Notes under the pieces: generated by a model
The model's database searches: none
What the model saw: the letters and a program-made list of their open reading frames with translations, nothing else
What the model was told of the DNA's origin: nothing
From: Anaerolineales bacterium
GTDB taxonomy: Bacteria > Chloroflexota > Anaerolineae > Anaerolineales > UBA4823
DNA: 36,032 nucleotides
Direction of reading: 5' to 3'
Assembly: GCA_020354045.1 (NCBI GenBank)
Contig: CP070639.1
Span: 127,185 to 163,216, forward strand
Shown: positions 1 to 8,122 of the stretch, piece after piece
Position numbering within the stretch: the first letter of the stretch is position 1
How the letters are laid out: each line of letters begins with the position of its first letter
Program-made: the position numbers and the translations under genes

Positions 1-75
1 AGCTATTTTTTAACCAGCTGGCTTCCGAACATGATGGAACTTCATGAGGCTTACAATAATGTCGCTTACATTTAA
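1..75 (+). CDS. C-terminal tail of an unidentified upstream gene (partial)
   Basis: Frame 1 is open from the window edge to a TAA at 73-75, giving 24 residues that end in NNVAYI. The stop lies 24 bp before the start of the following response regulator on the same strand, as expected for an operon neighbour. The fragment is too short to assign a family and could be chance read-through. Only the sequence left of the window can decide. Confidence 0.3.
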   Translation, partial: SYFLTSWLPNMMELHEAYNNVAYI

Positions 76-99
76 TGATTTAACCGCTACAATAGCCCT

Positions 100-726
100 A
101 TGAGCATCCCCTATGGTCCTATCTTGGTGGTTGAAGATGTCCCCCATATCCTGGAGCTGCTGGAAGTTACCTTAAAATTTAAGGGGTATCCAGTTATGAC
201 TGCCAGGAATGGACAAGAAGCCCTCGAATTGATGGAAAGGGAACACCCTGCTCTGGTGATCACCGATATTTTGATGCCCAAGATGGATGGGTATTCACTC
301 GTACAGCGTCTACGCACCAATCCCAAAACCAACCAGGTTCCAATAATCTTCCTCTCTGCAACATATGTCACCCCAGAAGACAAAGCCTTTGCTCTGCGCC
401 TGGGTGCGATGCGCTTCCTGGAGAAACCAGTTGACACTGAAGATTTTCTATTAACCATTGCCGAGGTGCTGACCGGTGGTACAGCCTTGCTTCCCCCACC
501 ACTGGAAGAGCGAGAGTTTTTCACCGGCTACCGCATGCGGCTCGAACATAAACTCCGCCATAAACTTACCCAAATCAACCGCACGGAGCGCTTGCTGGAG
601 AATCTACCTGCTGAGCAAAAACCAACCTTCGAGGCATTGCTCAATGAAGCGCGCCAACATCGCAAAGAAATTCAGGAAGAAGTAGACCAGCTGCACCAAT
701 TACTCAGCCAGCACATCAAGCCATGA
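100..726 (+). CDS. Stand-alone response regulator with C-terminal coiled coil
   Basis: The 208-residue protein starts with a CheY-like receiver domain (about residues 7-125). The acidic pocket (E12, D13), phosphoacceptor D56 followed by LMPKMDG, S86 and K109 of the EKP motif are all present. After a proline-rich linker (about 130-137) comes a charged helical segment (about 145-205) predicted to be coiled coil; there is no DNA-binding or enzymatic output domain. It therefore probably acts by protein-protein contact or phosphotransfer. The cognate kinase is not evident nearby. The gene overlaps the following phosphatase by four bases (ATGA), so the two are translationally coupled. No clear Shine-Dalgarno precedes the ATG at 100, so the exact start is less certain than the reading frame. 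Confidence 0.88.
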   Translation: MSIPYGPILVVEDVPHILELLEVTLKFKGYPVMTARNGQEALELMEREHPALVITDILMPKMDGYSLVQRLRTNPKTNQVPIIFLSATYVTPEDKAFALRLGAMRFLEKPVDTEDFLLTIAEVLTGGTALLPPPLEEREFFTGYRMRLEHKLRHKLTQINRTERLLENLPAEQKPTFEALLNEARQHRKEIQEEVDQLHQLLSQHIKP

Positions 727-1508
727 AACCAACCTTGTCAGAAATCGAAATCCTTGCCCGCCAGGCAGGCAAAATTTTGCGCGCTGGATATGGGCAGAGC
801 CACCAGATAAATCATAAAGGCAAGATTGATTTGGTCACCGAGATCGATCATCAATCAGAGCAGTTCTTGCTGAGCGAAATTCGCCAGAAATTCCCCGATC
901 ACCAGGTACTAGCAGAAGAGAGCGGCGCCTCGGCTGGGGAGGATTGCTGCCTGTGGTATGTTGATCCTCTGGATGGAACGGTAAACTATGCCCATGGGGT
1001 ACCAGTATTTTCCGTCTCGCTAGCCTACCAGGAAGGTGGCGAGGTGCTGATGGGTGTGGTCTACGACCCAATTCGGGACGAGTGCTTCAGCGCCGAGAAA
1101 GGCAATGGCACCCGGCTGAATGGGAAGGCGATCCACGTCTCTGCAGTGGTTGAGCTCGATCAAAGTCTCTTAGTCACCGGCTTCCCCTACGACATTCGTA
1201 CAAATCCGAACAACAACCTGGATCACTTCAGGCGTTTTGCCCTGCTTACCCAGGGAGTACGTCGATTAGGCTCAGCTGCACTGGATCTTTGCTATGTAGC
1301 GGCCGGTCGCTTTGATGGGTTCTGGGAAATCCGCTTGAACCCCTGGGATGTTGCCGCTGGTGCTTTGATCACCCAGGAGGCTGGCGGCATGGTCACCAAC
1401 ATCTACGGCCAGCCGGATTACCTCGCCAGTCCACAGTCCATCCTGGCTGCTAATCCGAACATACATCCCGCCATGCTGGAAGTCTTGAAGAACCCCCCCG
1501 ACCTATAA
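723..1508 (+). CDS. Inositol monophosphatase family phosphatase
   Basis: The 261-residue product matches the length of the metal-dependent inositol monophosphatase/SuhB family. Diagnostic motifs are in order: EESGA near residue 66 (metal-binding Glu), DPLDGTVNYAHG near 81-92 (the WVIDPLDGTxNF metal-binding signature) and WDVAAGALITQEAGG near 208-222 (the C-terminal WDxAAGxLLxxEAGG signature). The enzyme should hydrolyse a small phosphomonoester such as myo-inositol phosphate, histidinol phosphate or a nucleotide-derived phosphate in the cytoplasm. The precise substrate cannot be read from sequence. The ATG overlaps the stop of the upstream response regulator. The gene ends 22 bp from the convergent surE gene, with no strong terminator hairpin between them. 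Confidence 0.9.
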   Translation: MKPTLSEIEILARQAGKILRAGYGQSHQINHKGKIDLVTEIDHQSEQFLLSEIRQKFPDHQVLAEESGASAGEDCCLWYVDPLDGTVNYAHGVPVFSVSLAYQEGGEVLMGVVYDPIRDECFSAEKGNGTRLNGKAIHVSAVVELDQSLLVTGFPYDIRTNPNNNLDHFRRFALLTQGVRRLGSAALDLCYVAAGRFDGFWEIRLNPWDVAAGALITQEAGGMVTNIYGQPDYLASPQSILAANPNIHPAMLEVLKNPPDL

Positions 1509-1530
1509 TGCTGATCATTTCGTTATACAA

Positions 1531-2349
1531 TTACTTGTCTGCAATTCCCCCACGCAATAGAGCTTCCATCTCATCCAGCTTTACCCTGGAGGTCAGATCC
1601 AGACTAAGTGGTGTGACAGACACCATGCGTTTTACACCAAGCGCATACACGTCTGAATCCTCCGGTGCCTGGAAGCGCGCTTCTGCAAGGCGATAACCGA
1701 CCGCACCTGCGTGATCCCAGGAATGACGGTCAGGTTTGACAGCCTCGAAATAACGCTGCATGGATAAACGCGTCACCATCCAGGGGGTTTCAGCTTTGGC
1801 ATCTGAAGGTACATCCACTTTCAGCACGTGCACATCTTCTGGCATCTGGCGGTTCAGCAAAAGACGTGCGAAATACCTGGAAAAATAAGCCGCCGCACTG
1901 AAATCCACCTCTGTAGAATAGGAAAGATGATGGCTTAACTCCGTTTCAAGGGAGATCGCCAGGGCTGGGATACCCAGGGAAGCCGCCTCTAGAGCTGCCC
2001 CTACTGTACCAGAGACGGTTACACCATTACCTACATTTTCACCGTAGTTGATGCCAGAGACGACCAGGTCTGGCTTACGGGGTAAGATTTCCAAGGCGGC
2101 ATGCTGCACTGTTTGGGCTGGCGTGCCTCCGACAGAAAATACTGTCCAGACCTTCCCGTTCACCGTCACCTGCTTTGTCTGGATAGTTCCATCCGACGTG
2201 CTGGGCATGCTCCGCCCTGCACCAGAGTACTGCTCGCGCGGGGCAGCCACATGCACGTATCCAATCTCAGAAAGCGCGGCAGCAGCCGACCACAACCCGG
2301 GTGAGCGAATGCCATCGTCATTGGTAAGCAAAATTTGTGCTTTTTCCAT
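1531..2349 (-). CDS. surE: 5'/3'-nucleotidase SurE
   Basis: The protein (272 residues from the chosen start) begins MEKAQILLTNDDG, the hallmark N-terminus of SurE with the two metal-binding aspartates. It continues with the family motifs APREQYSGAGRSM and VSGINYGENVGNGVTVSGTVGAA. SurE is a divalent-metal nucleoside-monophosphate phosphatase (NMP, sometimes polyphosphate) associated with stationary-phase survival and nucleotide salvage. The reading frame is open to 2400, but the ATG at 2349 places the conserved LLTNDDG close to the N-terminus as in the family. A GGAG lies about 16 nt upstream of it; an alternative ATG at 2370 would add seven residues. The gene lies 90 bp downstream of a geranylgeranyl-reductase-like gene on the same strand. 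Confidence 0.93.
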   Translation of the reverse strand: MEKAQILLTNDDGIRSPGLWSAAAALSEIGYVHVAAPREQYSGAGRSMPSTSDGTIQTKQVTVNGKVWTVFSVGGTPAQTVQHAALEILPRKPDLVVSGINYGENVGNGVTVSGTVGAALEAASLGIPALAISLETELSHHLSYSTEVDFSAAAYFSRYFARLLLNRQMPEDVHVLKVDVPSDAKAETPWMVTRLSMQRYFEAVKPDRHSWDHAGAVGYRLAEARFQAPEDSDVYALGVKRMVSVTPLSLDLTSRVKLDEMEALLRGGIADK

Positions 2350-2439
2350 AAATATTCTAGTGGACTCCATTACTTGCTCGATTCTACCGCAGATAGCCAA
2401 ACTTCTGCCTCTAAGGATAGAAAACGAACTTTTCAGATG

Positions 2440-3588
2440 CTATCCAGGATACAACGCTTCAGGTTTAGGCCACAAACGGGCTAAAATATCCCCCAGTGTC
2501 CAGAGCAGGTGCATATAGACAGACGACCAACCCAGCCGGTAGCCCCACCAGGCAACTTTCCAACGCCGTAGCAGGTAACCTCCCAATTGGGAGCTGAGCA
2601 AAACCTGACGATAATTGCGGAGCGAAAAATCCGCATGCTCAAAAGCCTGCTGCACTATCTTGGCAGCTACCTTGCCATAGCCCAAAGCTGGCGCGATCCC
2701 CTCACCAAACAAAGGGTCAGCGCCCGCAGCATCACCCACCAACAGCAGATGAGGTATTGCAAAACAATTCCCCGGGTTGAAAAGATTAATCGGATGGCCT
2801 TCCAGTTTTAATTTCTCCAGCGATTCGCCTCGCTCAGCCATCGACCTGGAGAGTATTTCTGGTAAATTTGCTTTGGGGCGCCAACTTGCCAGGCGAGCAT
2901 CATAAACGCCGTATTTAAAAGCTGGTTCACCTTCTAAACGAAATGGGAATTCCCAAAAATATCCCTGTAACCGATTAGCTAACGGCGTAAAATCAAAATA
3001 GGCTGCATGCTCTGTAAAAAGCGGGGCAGCTTGTGAGGCAGAGTTATGCACCTCTAACAATCGGGCAACCCGCTTATCTGTTCTGCCCTTGTTTACATAG
3101 CGTTGCGTAACACCTTTCGAGCCATCCGCGCCTACCACCACCCGGCTATGGTAGAGTCCCTCGTGTGTGGTAACAAACACACCCTGATCTTCCAGAACCA
3201 GTTTTTCTACTCCCTGGTTCTCAAGGATTTTGACGCCCCTGCGCCGGGCCTGGTCAGCCAGATAGGCATCCAGTTCTGGTCGGTGGAACACTACAATTTG
3301 CGGTTTTCCACGTACATGGATCATGCGTCTGGAATAAATCAGGCGAACATCCTCGATCCGCTCATGTGGGATTGGCAAAGGCAGCGCAAAACCTAGATCC
3401 CGCAAGATTTGCAAACCCAATCGGGTCAGCCCACCCCCACATAATTTAGGCCGGGGGTGGACCGCTTTTTCCAACACCAGCAGCCGCTCGCTCCAACCAG
3501 GGTTCAGCTGAAGCAGGTGCATGGCGGTGGAGATGCCAGCCGGTCCAGCACCAATAATTAGTAGGTCACAGGATTTTTCCACTGACAC
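2440..3588 (-). CDS. Geranylgeranyl reductase family FAD-dependent oxidoreductase
   Basis: The 382-residue flavoprotein has an N-terminal Rossmann FAD site (LLIIGAGPAGIST, about residues 9-21) and the CGGGLT segment near residue 50 typical of the geranylgeranyl reductase/digeranylgeranylglycerophospholipid reductase branch. VGADGSKG lies near 147, and the second FAD motif LLVGDAAGADPLFGEGI lies near 282-298. Family members reduce isoprenoid double bonds, for example in phytyl, quinone or carotenoid side chains, using reduced ferredoxin, flavin or NADPH. In a non-photosynthetic anaerobe a menaquinone-tail or membrane-lipid substrate is plausible, but that is inference. The start is a GTG at 3588; another in-frame GTG lies two codons later. 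A TTGACA-like -35 element sits about 50 bp upstream. Confidence 0.8.
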   Translation of the reverse strand: MSVEKSCDLLIIGAGPAGISTAMHLLQLNPGWSERLLVLEKAVHPRPKLCGGGLTRLGLQILRDLGFALPLPIPHERIEDVRLIYSRRMIHVRGKPQIVVFHRPELDAYLADQARRRGVKILENQGVEKLVLEDQGVFVTTHEGLYHSRVVVGADGSKGVTQRYVNKGRTDKRVARLLEVHNSASQAAPLFTEHAAYFDFTPLANRLQGYFWEFPFRLEGEPAFKYGVYDARLASWRPKANLPEILSRSMAERGESLEKLKLEGHPINLFNPGNCFAIPHLLLVGDAAGADPLFGEGIAPALGYGKVAAKIVQQAFEHADFSLRNYRQVLLSSQLGGYLLRRWKVAWWGYRLGWSSVYMHLLWTLGDILARLWPKPEALYPG

Positions 3589-3753
3589 TTCTCAGTCCAC
3601 ACGCGGGCAGACCGCTAAAGAAAGAGGGATAGCCTGTCAACAGGAGCAACCCAGCAATGTCGAATCCCCGCCATAAGTTTACACTATTTTGCAGATACAA
3701 TTCCGAGACAGTAAATTTTGATATAGGCAGGATAATCTCAGCTGCAAAAAATA

Positions 3754-3786
3754 TCCCCCAGCGATCTCTATCCATTTGCTGGGGGA
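3754..3786. repeat. 9-bp inverted repeat (stem-loop 1)
   Basis: Arms TCCCCCAGC (3754-3762) and GCTGGGGGA (3778-3786) are perfectly complementary around a 15-nt loop. The hairpin is very GC-rich, but no T-run follows on either strand, so it is not a canonical intrinsic terminator. It lies between the end of the redox cluster and the next gene. Confidence 0.75.
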
Positions 3787-3806
3787 GTAGCCACCAAACA
3801 CCCATG

Positions 3807-3837
3807 CCTGGGCTAGAAAATGCATCCATAGCCCAGG
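3807..3837. repeat. 9-bp inverted repeat (stem-loop 2)
   Basis: Arms CCTGGGCTA (3807-3815) and TAGCCCAGG (3829-3837) are a perfect inverted repeat with a 13-nt loop, 20 bp from stem-loop 1. On the minus strand this is about 60 nt past the stop codon of the last cluster gene. It could terminate or stabilise the 3' end of the long transcript. No U-tract is present. Confidence 0.75.
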
Positions 3838-3899
3838 TTTGGCATACTTAATTCATACTGTATCTATCATGCAACCCTTTTCAGGGGCAATAAACCAGG

Positions 3900-4139
3900 C
3901 TAGCCGGTGTAGTGAATTTCTTTGCGAAATTTTGTTTTCGACTCCACCTCTGCAAGTTTCAGTGAAGCATAGCTACAGGCTTCCTGCATCAGGTCTTTTG
4001 CCTGCTCCTCAGGCATCAACACTAAATCTTCGGTACTGTAGCCCTTCATAGATAAGTATTCAGCGATAAGCCTTTTTTCCAAAGCAGATTGCGGTCCTTC
4101 ACCTGCACAGCGTTCCATATCAATATTGATCTCATTCAT
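3900..4139 (-). CDS. Small conserved-looking protein of unknown function
   Basis: The 79-residue acidic, helical protein has no signal peptide, membrane segment or paired Cys cluster motif (cysteines are scattered). It is the last gene of the redox cluster, 16 bp after the SdhA-like flavoprotein. An AGGAG six bases upstream of the ATG at 4139 supports translation; a GTG one codon earlier is an alternative. The central segment (EYLSMKGYSTEDL, then EEQAKDLMQEACSYASLKLAEVE) has the amphipathic pattern of a real protein. It may be a small accessory or assembly protein for the upstream flavoenzyme. I cannot name a family. Confidence 0.65.
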   Translation of the reverse strand: MNEINIDMERCAGEGPQSALEKRLIAEYLSMKGYSTEDLVLMPEEQAKDLMQEACSYASLKLAEVESKTKFRKEIHYTG

Positions 4140-4158
4140 CACACACTCTCCTATCTAT

Positions 4159-5799
4159 TCAGGGAATTGTTCGAGCAGTTTGCGCGCGGGTGTAATCAGG
4201 TAAGATGATAGGAGCAGGCTGATCATCTTGTAAACCCGCCTCTTGGCGCATTTTTTCCCAGTTCTCAAGATGGTTCAAGCTGAAATCAGCCACCTCAGCC
4301 TGTTTTGCATACTCCGCTGCAGCTACCCCTGCCCGGCGCCCAAACACGCAAATATCCAATAAGCTGTTGCCCATTAATCGGTTACGCCCATGGATCCCGC
4401 CCGCTGCCTCCCCGGCGATAAATAAACCTGGTAACTGGGTGCCACCATTTGGGCTTATCGCGACCCCGCCATTTTGATAATGCAGGGTCGGATATACCAG
4501 GATAGGTTCGTTCAACATGTCAATTCCAAAGCGTTTATACTGGCGCACCATGGCAGGTAGCTCCCGCGCAATCGTCCCCGGTCCTTTGATCAAATCAATC
4601 ATCGGCGCGTCCAACCACACTGCTGGTTGACCTGTGGGAGTGGCTACACCCAGGTTGCGTTCCTGACATTCGCGAATAAAGGCAGCCGATTCTACATCGC
4701 GGGTTTCCAGTGGGAAGACGAACTGCTCACCCTCAACATTGCACAGCTGGGCACCCAGGCCGCGCACTTTTTCTGTGACCAGTTGACCCAGGATTTGCTC
4801 GGGGTAAGCCGCACCGGTAGGGTGATACTGCATCGTATCTATAAATGACAGCTTGGCACCGGCGCGATAGGCCAGCACCAAACCATCTCCCGTGGCCCCG
4901 TAGTGATTTGTGGTTGGGAAACCTTGATAATGTAAACGCCCACTGCCCCCAGTAGCGATGACTACCGCCCGGGCCTGGATAAGCATATATTGTCCGGTAT
5001 CCAGATCGAGGGCAACCGCTCCTGCTACCCGTCCTTGATCATCCAACAGCAATTCGACCACCGGTCGGAACTCCCAGATCAGGATAGAGGTCTGTGAGCC
5101 ATTCCCCCGTGACCTGACCTCATCGCGGAGCGTGCGCATAATCTCCGCCCCAGTGTAATCGCGAGCCGCATGCATGCGCTTTCGGCTGGTCCCGCCACCG
5201 TGGATTGTGCGCAACCTGCCATTAGGCTCTTTATCAAACATGGTTCCTAAAGCCTCCAGCCAGGCAATCACATCCGGGGCTTCATTCACTAAAACCTCAA
5301 CCAGCTCAGGGTCATTGCTAAAACCACCGCCGCCCATCACATCCAGGTAGTGTAAAGCAGGCGAATCGTTTTCCTTGTCTGCAGCCTGGATGCCGCCCTG
5401 AGCCATCATGGTGTTGGCATCACCAAAACGCAGCTTGGTGGTGAGCAAAACACTGGCGCCGTATTCCTGGGCAAGCAGGGCTGCGCATGCACCAGCCCCA
5501 CCACCCCCTATCACCAGCACATCACAGATATGTGAAACTGGATCGTTGAGAAGTTCAGGAACATGCCTGATCACCGCAGGAGCTTCGAGCGCATCAGCCA
5601 GCTCACGTGGGGCACGCTCCCCCCGATTGGGACCCAGGCGTAAAACGCGGAAAGCCTCCTCAATATAATCGGGGTGGAATTTTTTTAAGATGGTCTCGCG
5701 CTCCTGGGCAGACAGGCGTGGATGCGTTTCGGTTAAGCGTCGCTGGCGGGTGACCTCGACCTTGGTCATCGATTCACGGATTTGAGTTGGATAAGACAT
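4159..5799 (-). CDS. Soluble fumarate reductase/succinate dehydrogenase-type flavoprotein
   Basis: The 546-residue protein has the FAD-binding GGGGAG motif at about residues 98-103 and substrate-site features of the FrdA/SdhA/L-aspartate-oxidase family. These are HGGGTSRKRMHAARDYTG (about 200-217), QYHPTGAAYP, the LHYQNGGV histidine, and IAGEAAGGIHGRNRLMGNSLLD near the C-terminus. Such enzymes interconvert fumarate and succinate or reduce similar unsaturated acids via FAD. The roughly 90 residues before the Rossmann fold are an extension absent from ordinary FrdA. No SdhC/D anchor lies nearby, so a soluble complex with the SdhB-like and FrhB-like proteins of the same cluster is likely. The ATG at 5799 has a GAGGTG five bases upstream; a GTG two codons earlier is possible. 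The substrate is not proven, and L-aspartate oxidase is less likely given this context. Confidence 0.82.
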   Translation of the reverse strand: MSYPTQIRESMTKVEVTRQRRLTETHPRLSAQERETILKKFHPDYIEEAFRVLRLGPNRGERAPRELADALEAPAVIRHVPELLNDPVSHICDVLVIGGGGAGACAALLAQEYGASVLLTTKLRFGDANTMMAQGGIQAADKENDSPALHYLDVMGGGGFSNDPELVEVLVNEAPDVIAWLEALGTMFDKEPNGRLRTIHGGGTSRKRMHAARDYTGAEIMRTLRDEVRSRGNGSQTSILIWEFRPVVELLLDDQGRVAGAVALDLDTGQYMLIQARAVVIATGGSGRLHYQGFPTTNHYGATGDGLVLAYRAGAKLSFIDTMQYHPTGAAYPEQILGQLVTEKVRGLGAQLCNVEGEQFVFPLETRDVESAAFIRECQERNLGVATPTGQPAVWLDAPMIDLIKGPGTIARELPAMVRQYKRFGIDMLNEPILVYPTLHYQNGGVAISPNGGTQLPGLFIAGEAAGGIHGRNRLMGNSLLDICVFGRRAGVAAAEYAKQAEVADFSLNHLENWEKMRQEAGLQDDQPAPIILPDYTRAQTARTIP

Positions 5800-5815
5800 A
5801 TGCACCTCTTTAGTA

Positions 5816-6889
5816 TTAACTATGAGCCCAAGGCAGAGTTTGCTCAGGATCTCCTGGCGAATAGCTCATCTCCTGGCGGATACGGTGGCTGATGGAGGTG
5901 ATCAGCAAGCTGAATGGCTCCTGCTGGAAACAGTCTTCTGCGCACATGCCGCAACCAGAGCATGAAGCCAACCAGCGGCTAAGATGAACTAACTCTGAAA
6001 GCAGAGCTCGCTCGCCTGGCTGCTTCCTGCGCCTGGATGTCGCACCCTTTACTTCAAGCTCGTAAAGAGGGCATGCTGCCAGGCACTTGCCACACAAGTT
6101 ACAACTCGCCAACCAGGCAAAGAAGCTCCCCAGGTCGTTGAAACGATAGGCACCCGGCATATTCTCTATCAATGTGCGGCGCATACCCGCGCGCATATCA
6201 GACATCGCGCCTACTAAAGTCTCACGGTGTGAAGCCTGGTATTCTGTGGCTTTGCCATCGGTGATCTGATCCAGACCCAGGCGAGCATGCCTGACTTCAT
6301 CGCGGCTCACCAGAAGCAGGACCTGGTCAGTCGATACACCTATCGTCCCAATGGTCAGATCCGCAGCGCGCGGCGCAGGATGTTCACATACCAGGCAAGC
6401 TGTCCGCAGTGGCTGCACTCTCAAACCACCTGCAGCAGCATCCTGTAACGACTCACGCGCCAGTACCTGCGAGGTACGAGACTGGAGGCGCTGTTGGTAT
6501 TCCGGCACCGGATAAGTGCCTGGGCAATCCATGCCAATTAAAACCAGATTCTCAGGGTAATCCTGCCAGCCCTGACGCTTCTGCAGCTCAAAAAATGTGC
6601 ACAACTCACAGGGTCTCATGATCGCGCCAATTTTCCAACTGGGCTTTTCAGCAACTAACCTGGAGAGCAACGCAGCAGAATTGATAGGCATCAAAGGAGC
6701 AAAAGGGTTGATCGCTTGTATACCGGCACGATTTTCGATTACCGTGACAGCAACCCCTGGGGCGTCGTGCGTTTCCACCGGAGCCAGCAGCATATCAAAC
6801 CCAAATATCTTCCACCAGCTACTCATAAAATACCGTAATGTGGCTACTGCGTCGCCGTCTTTAACCTCCAGGATACAATAAACGTTCAT
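5816..6889 (-). CDS. FrhB/FdhB-type flavo-iron-sulfur protein, copy 3
   Basis: The 357-residue protein belongs with the coenzyme F420 hydrogenase/formate dehydrogenase beta-subunit family. It has an N-terminal alpha/beta part, the RPCE motif at about 92-95, an IGMDCPGTY segment at about 118-126, and two C-terminal [4Fe-4S] motifs (C263-C273 and C310-C320). The last is followed by F rather than the usual P. Family members carry a flavin and pass electrons between a dehydrogenase partner and F420, NAD(P) or ferredoxin. Here it sits between an acyl-CoA dehydrogenase-like gene and the SdhA-like flavoprotein, suggesting it wires those two. The frame is open to 7072, but a strong GGAGGTG just before the ATG at 6889 and alignment with the two paralogues fix this start. 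Confidence 0.82.
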   Translation of the reverse strand: MNVYCILEVKDGDAVATLRYFMSSWWKIFGFDMLLAPVETHDAPGVAVTVIENRAGIQAINPFAPLMPINSAALLSRLVAEKPSWKIGAIMRPCELCTFFELQKRQGWQDYPENLVLIGMDCPGTYPVPEYQQRLQSRTSQVLARESLQDAAAGGLRVQPLRTACLVCEHPAPRAADLTIGTIGVSTDQVLLLVSRDEVRHARLGLDQITDGKATEYQASHRETLVGAMSDMRAGMRRTLIENMPGAYRFNDLGSFFAWLASCNLCGKCLAACPLYELEVKGATSRRRKQPGERALLSELVHLSRWLASCSGCGMCAEDCFQQEPFSLLITSISHRIRQEMSYSPGDPEQTLPWAHS

Positions 6890-6923
6890 AGGACACCTCC
6901 AGCACCGCACCTCGCTTAGGATC

Positions 6924-8051
6924 TCAGCGATTTGGGTGCAGATCAAGCAGAGCCGTAGCGATTTCAGCCCGGGCTTTCTCCAGCGCCATCTCCAGAGTTT
7001 CAGGCGAGATAGCGCTATAACCGAACTGACTCGGCCCAATACCCCCAGCCGGTCCTGGACCGGCGTACACAAGTGTGACGCGCTCGACCGCAGCCTGGAG
7101 CAGTTTACCCGTGATCAAACGCACATTAGCAGCAGCCTGACGCAATTGATCCTCTCTGTCCAGACCAGCAAGCCAGGCAGCATGGTATACCAGCCAGCGA
7201 GCGCTCTCAAGCTCGGCATGCGTTTCAGCCAGCATCCTTTGGACTGCAGGTCGTGCTGACATTGGCGCTTCAAAAACTACCCAGTCCTTGGCATGCTCGA
7301 GCGCCATTTCAAGCAGCCGCTCCACAATGCCCACGTAGCGAGCACCCAGCCGGATTCTGGTGCTTGGAGCAGCGCTGGCAAGCATTTGCAGCGCGCCGTC
7401 CGGCTCGCCGATCAAGGCGTGCTTGCTTACCTGCATATTTACAAACTGCAGGGTAAACTCCCGGTCACCGGGTTTGCTCATCTGGCAGGTCAGCTGGCTG
7501 TTATCTGCATCCACCAGAAAAGCTGAATAACCCTGGGCTGATCTGGCCATAACCACCAAGAAATCTTCTGGTTGAGGATAGGTTTCCACCACCTTTTGTC
7601 CATTGAGTACGTAGTCCCCCTGGGCACCATTTCCACCAGGGATAGCCTGCATGTTCCAGCTCTGGGGATGGATTCTCCCAGGCTCGCGCACAGCCAGGAT
7701 CGCCCGGCGCTCTCCCGCCAGGGCTGGTTTCAGGTAGTGCGAGATTTGCTCACCAGAACAGGCGTAGAGCGACTGAGGTACCTCACCGATCTCGAGGGGA
7801 ACAAACGATTTCCCAAGCTCAATCTCCAACAGGCAAGCTGTCACCATATCCACCCCACCCCCGTGTTCCTCAGGGACGGTCAAACCCCATAAGCCCATTT
7901 GTTCGATAGCCCGGCGCAAATGGTCACGCTCTTCAGGTTCAAGCCTCCCGTTGGTGAAGTACTTCATCTCCAATGGGCGCACATCCTTTTGCACAAACCG
8001 CTTTAGCATGTCTCGCAGCATGAGTGTATCGGGAGCAAAATCGAAATCCAT
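6924..8051 (-). CDS. Divergent acyl-CoA dehydrogenase family protein
   Basis: The 375-residue length and three-part architecture match acyl-CoA dehydrogenases. There is an N-terminal helical domain with GLWGLTVPEEHGG (about residues 53-65), a middle beta domain with YVLNGQKVV, and a C-terminal helical domain. The family oxidises acyl-CoA to enoyl-CoA with FAD, normally handing electrons to ETF. Oddities: the usual LTEP/GSD active-site loop is replaced by VREPGRIHPQSW, and the canonical EGTxEI catalytic-base segment is not recognisable (SPETLEM lies at its expected place). Activity may therefore be altered, or the protein may be a flavin electron-transfer component. GAGGA lies just upstream of the ATG. 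Neighbours are SdhB-like, FrhB-like and SdhA-like genes; no etfAB genes are present. Confidence 0.82.
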   Translation of the reverse strand: MDFDFAPDTLMLRDMLKRFVQKDVRPLEMKYFTNGRLEPEERDHLRRAIEQMGLWGLTVPEEHGGGVDMVTACLLEIELGKSFVPLEIGEVPQSLYACSGEQISHYLKPALAGERRAILAVREPGRIHPQSWNMQAIPGGNGAQGDYVLNGQKVVETYPQPEDFLVVMARSAQGYSAFLVDADNSQLTCQMSKPGDREFTLQFVNMQVSKHALIGEPDGALQMLASAAPSTRIRLGARYVGIVERLLEMALEHAKDWVVFEAPMSARPAVQRMLAETHAELESARWLVYHAAWLAGLDREDQLRQAAANVRLITGKLLQAAVERVTLVYAGPGPAGGIGPSQFGYSAISPETLEMALEKARAEIATALLDLHPNR

Positions 8052-8122
8052 AAGTCATCCTCTATCGGCAGGCAATAAGAAACCTTGCACATGGCAGAGC
8101 GCATTGCATGTAAGGGCTGGTG

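Larger units (their letters stand above)
3589..3899. other. Gene-free interval with inverted repeats and a weak promoter candidate
   Basis: This 311-bp stretch separates the redox cluster (ending at 3900) from the downstream flavoprotein-surE pair, all on the minus strand. It carries two strong inverted repeats (listed separately) and, reading on the minus strand, a perfect TTGACA at 3640-3635. Seventeen bases further is a poor -10 (TAGCGG, 3617-3612). An 87-codon open frame (3829-3566) crosses it, but it overlaps the next gene, has no family resemblance and would consist largely of the hairpin sequence, so it was not called as a gene. Confidence 0.5.

Noticed and set aside
3612-3640. Sigma70-type promoter (TTGACA plus 17 bp) before the geranylgeranyl-reductase-like gene
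   Set aside because: The -35 is perfect but the -10 (TAGCGG) is poor; mentioned only as a weak candidate.
3566-3829. 87-codon minus-strand open frame in the gap after the redox cluster
   Set aside because: It overlaps the next gene, lacks a ribosome site and spans inverted repeats; composition looks random.
6890-7072. N-terminal extension of the third FrhB-like protein
   Set aside because: The 61 upstream codons overlap the end of the acyl-CoA dehydrogenase gene, are absent from the two paralogues, and a strong GGAGGTG precedes the ATG at 6889.
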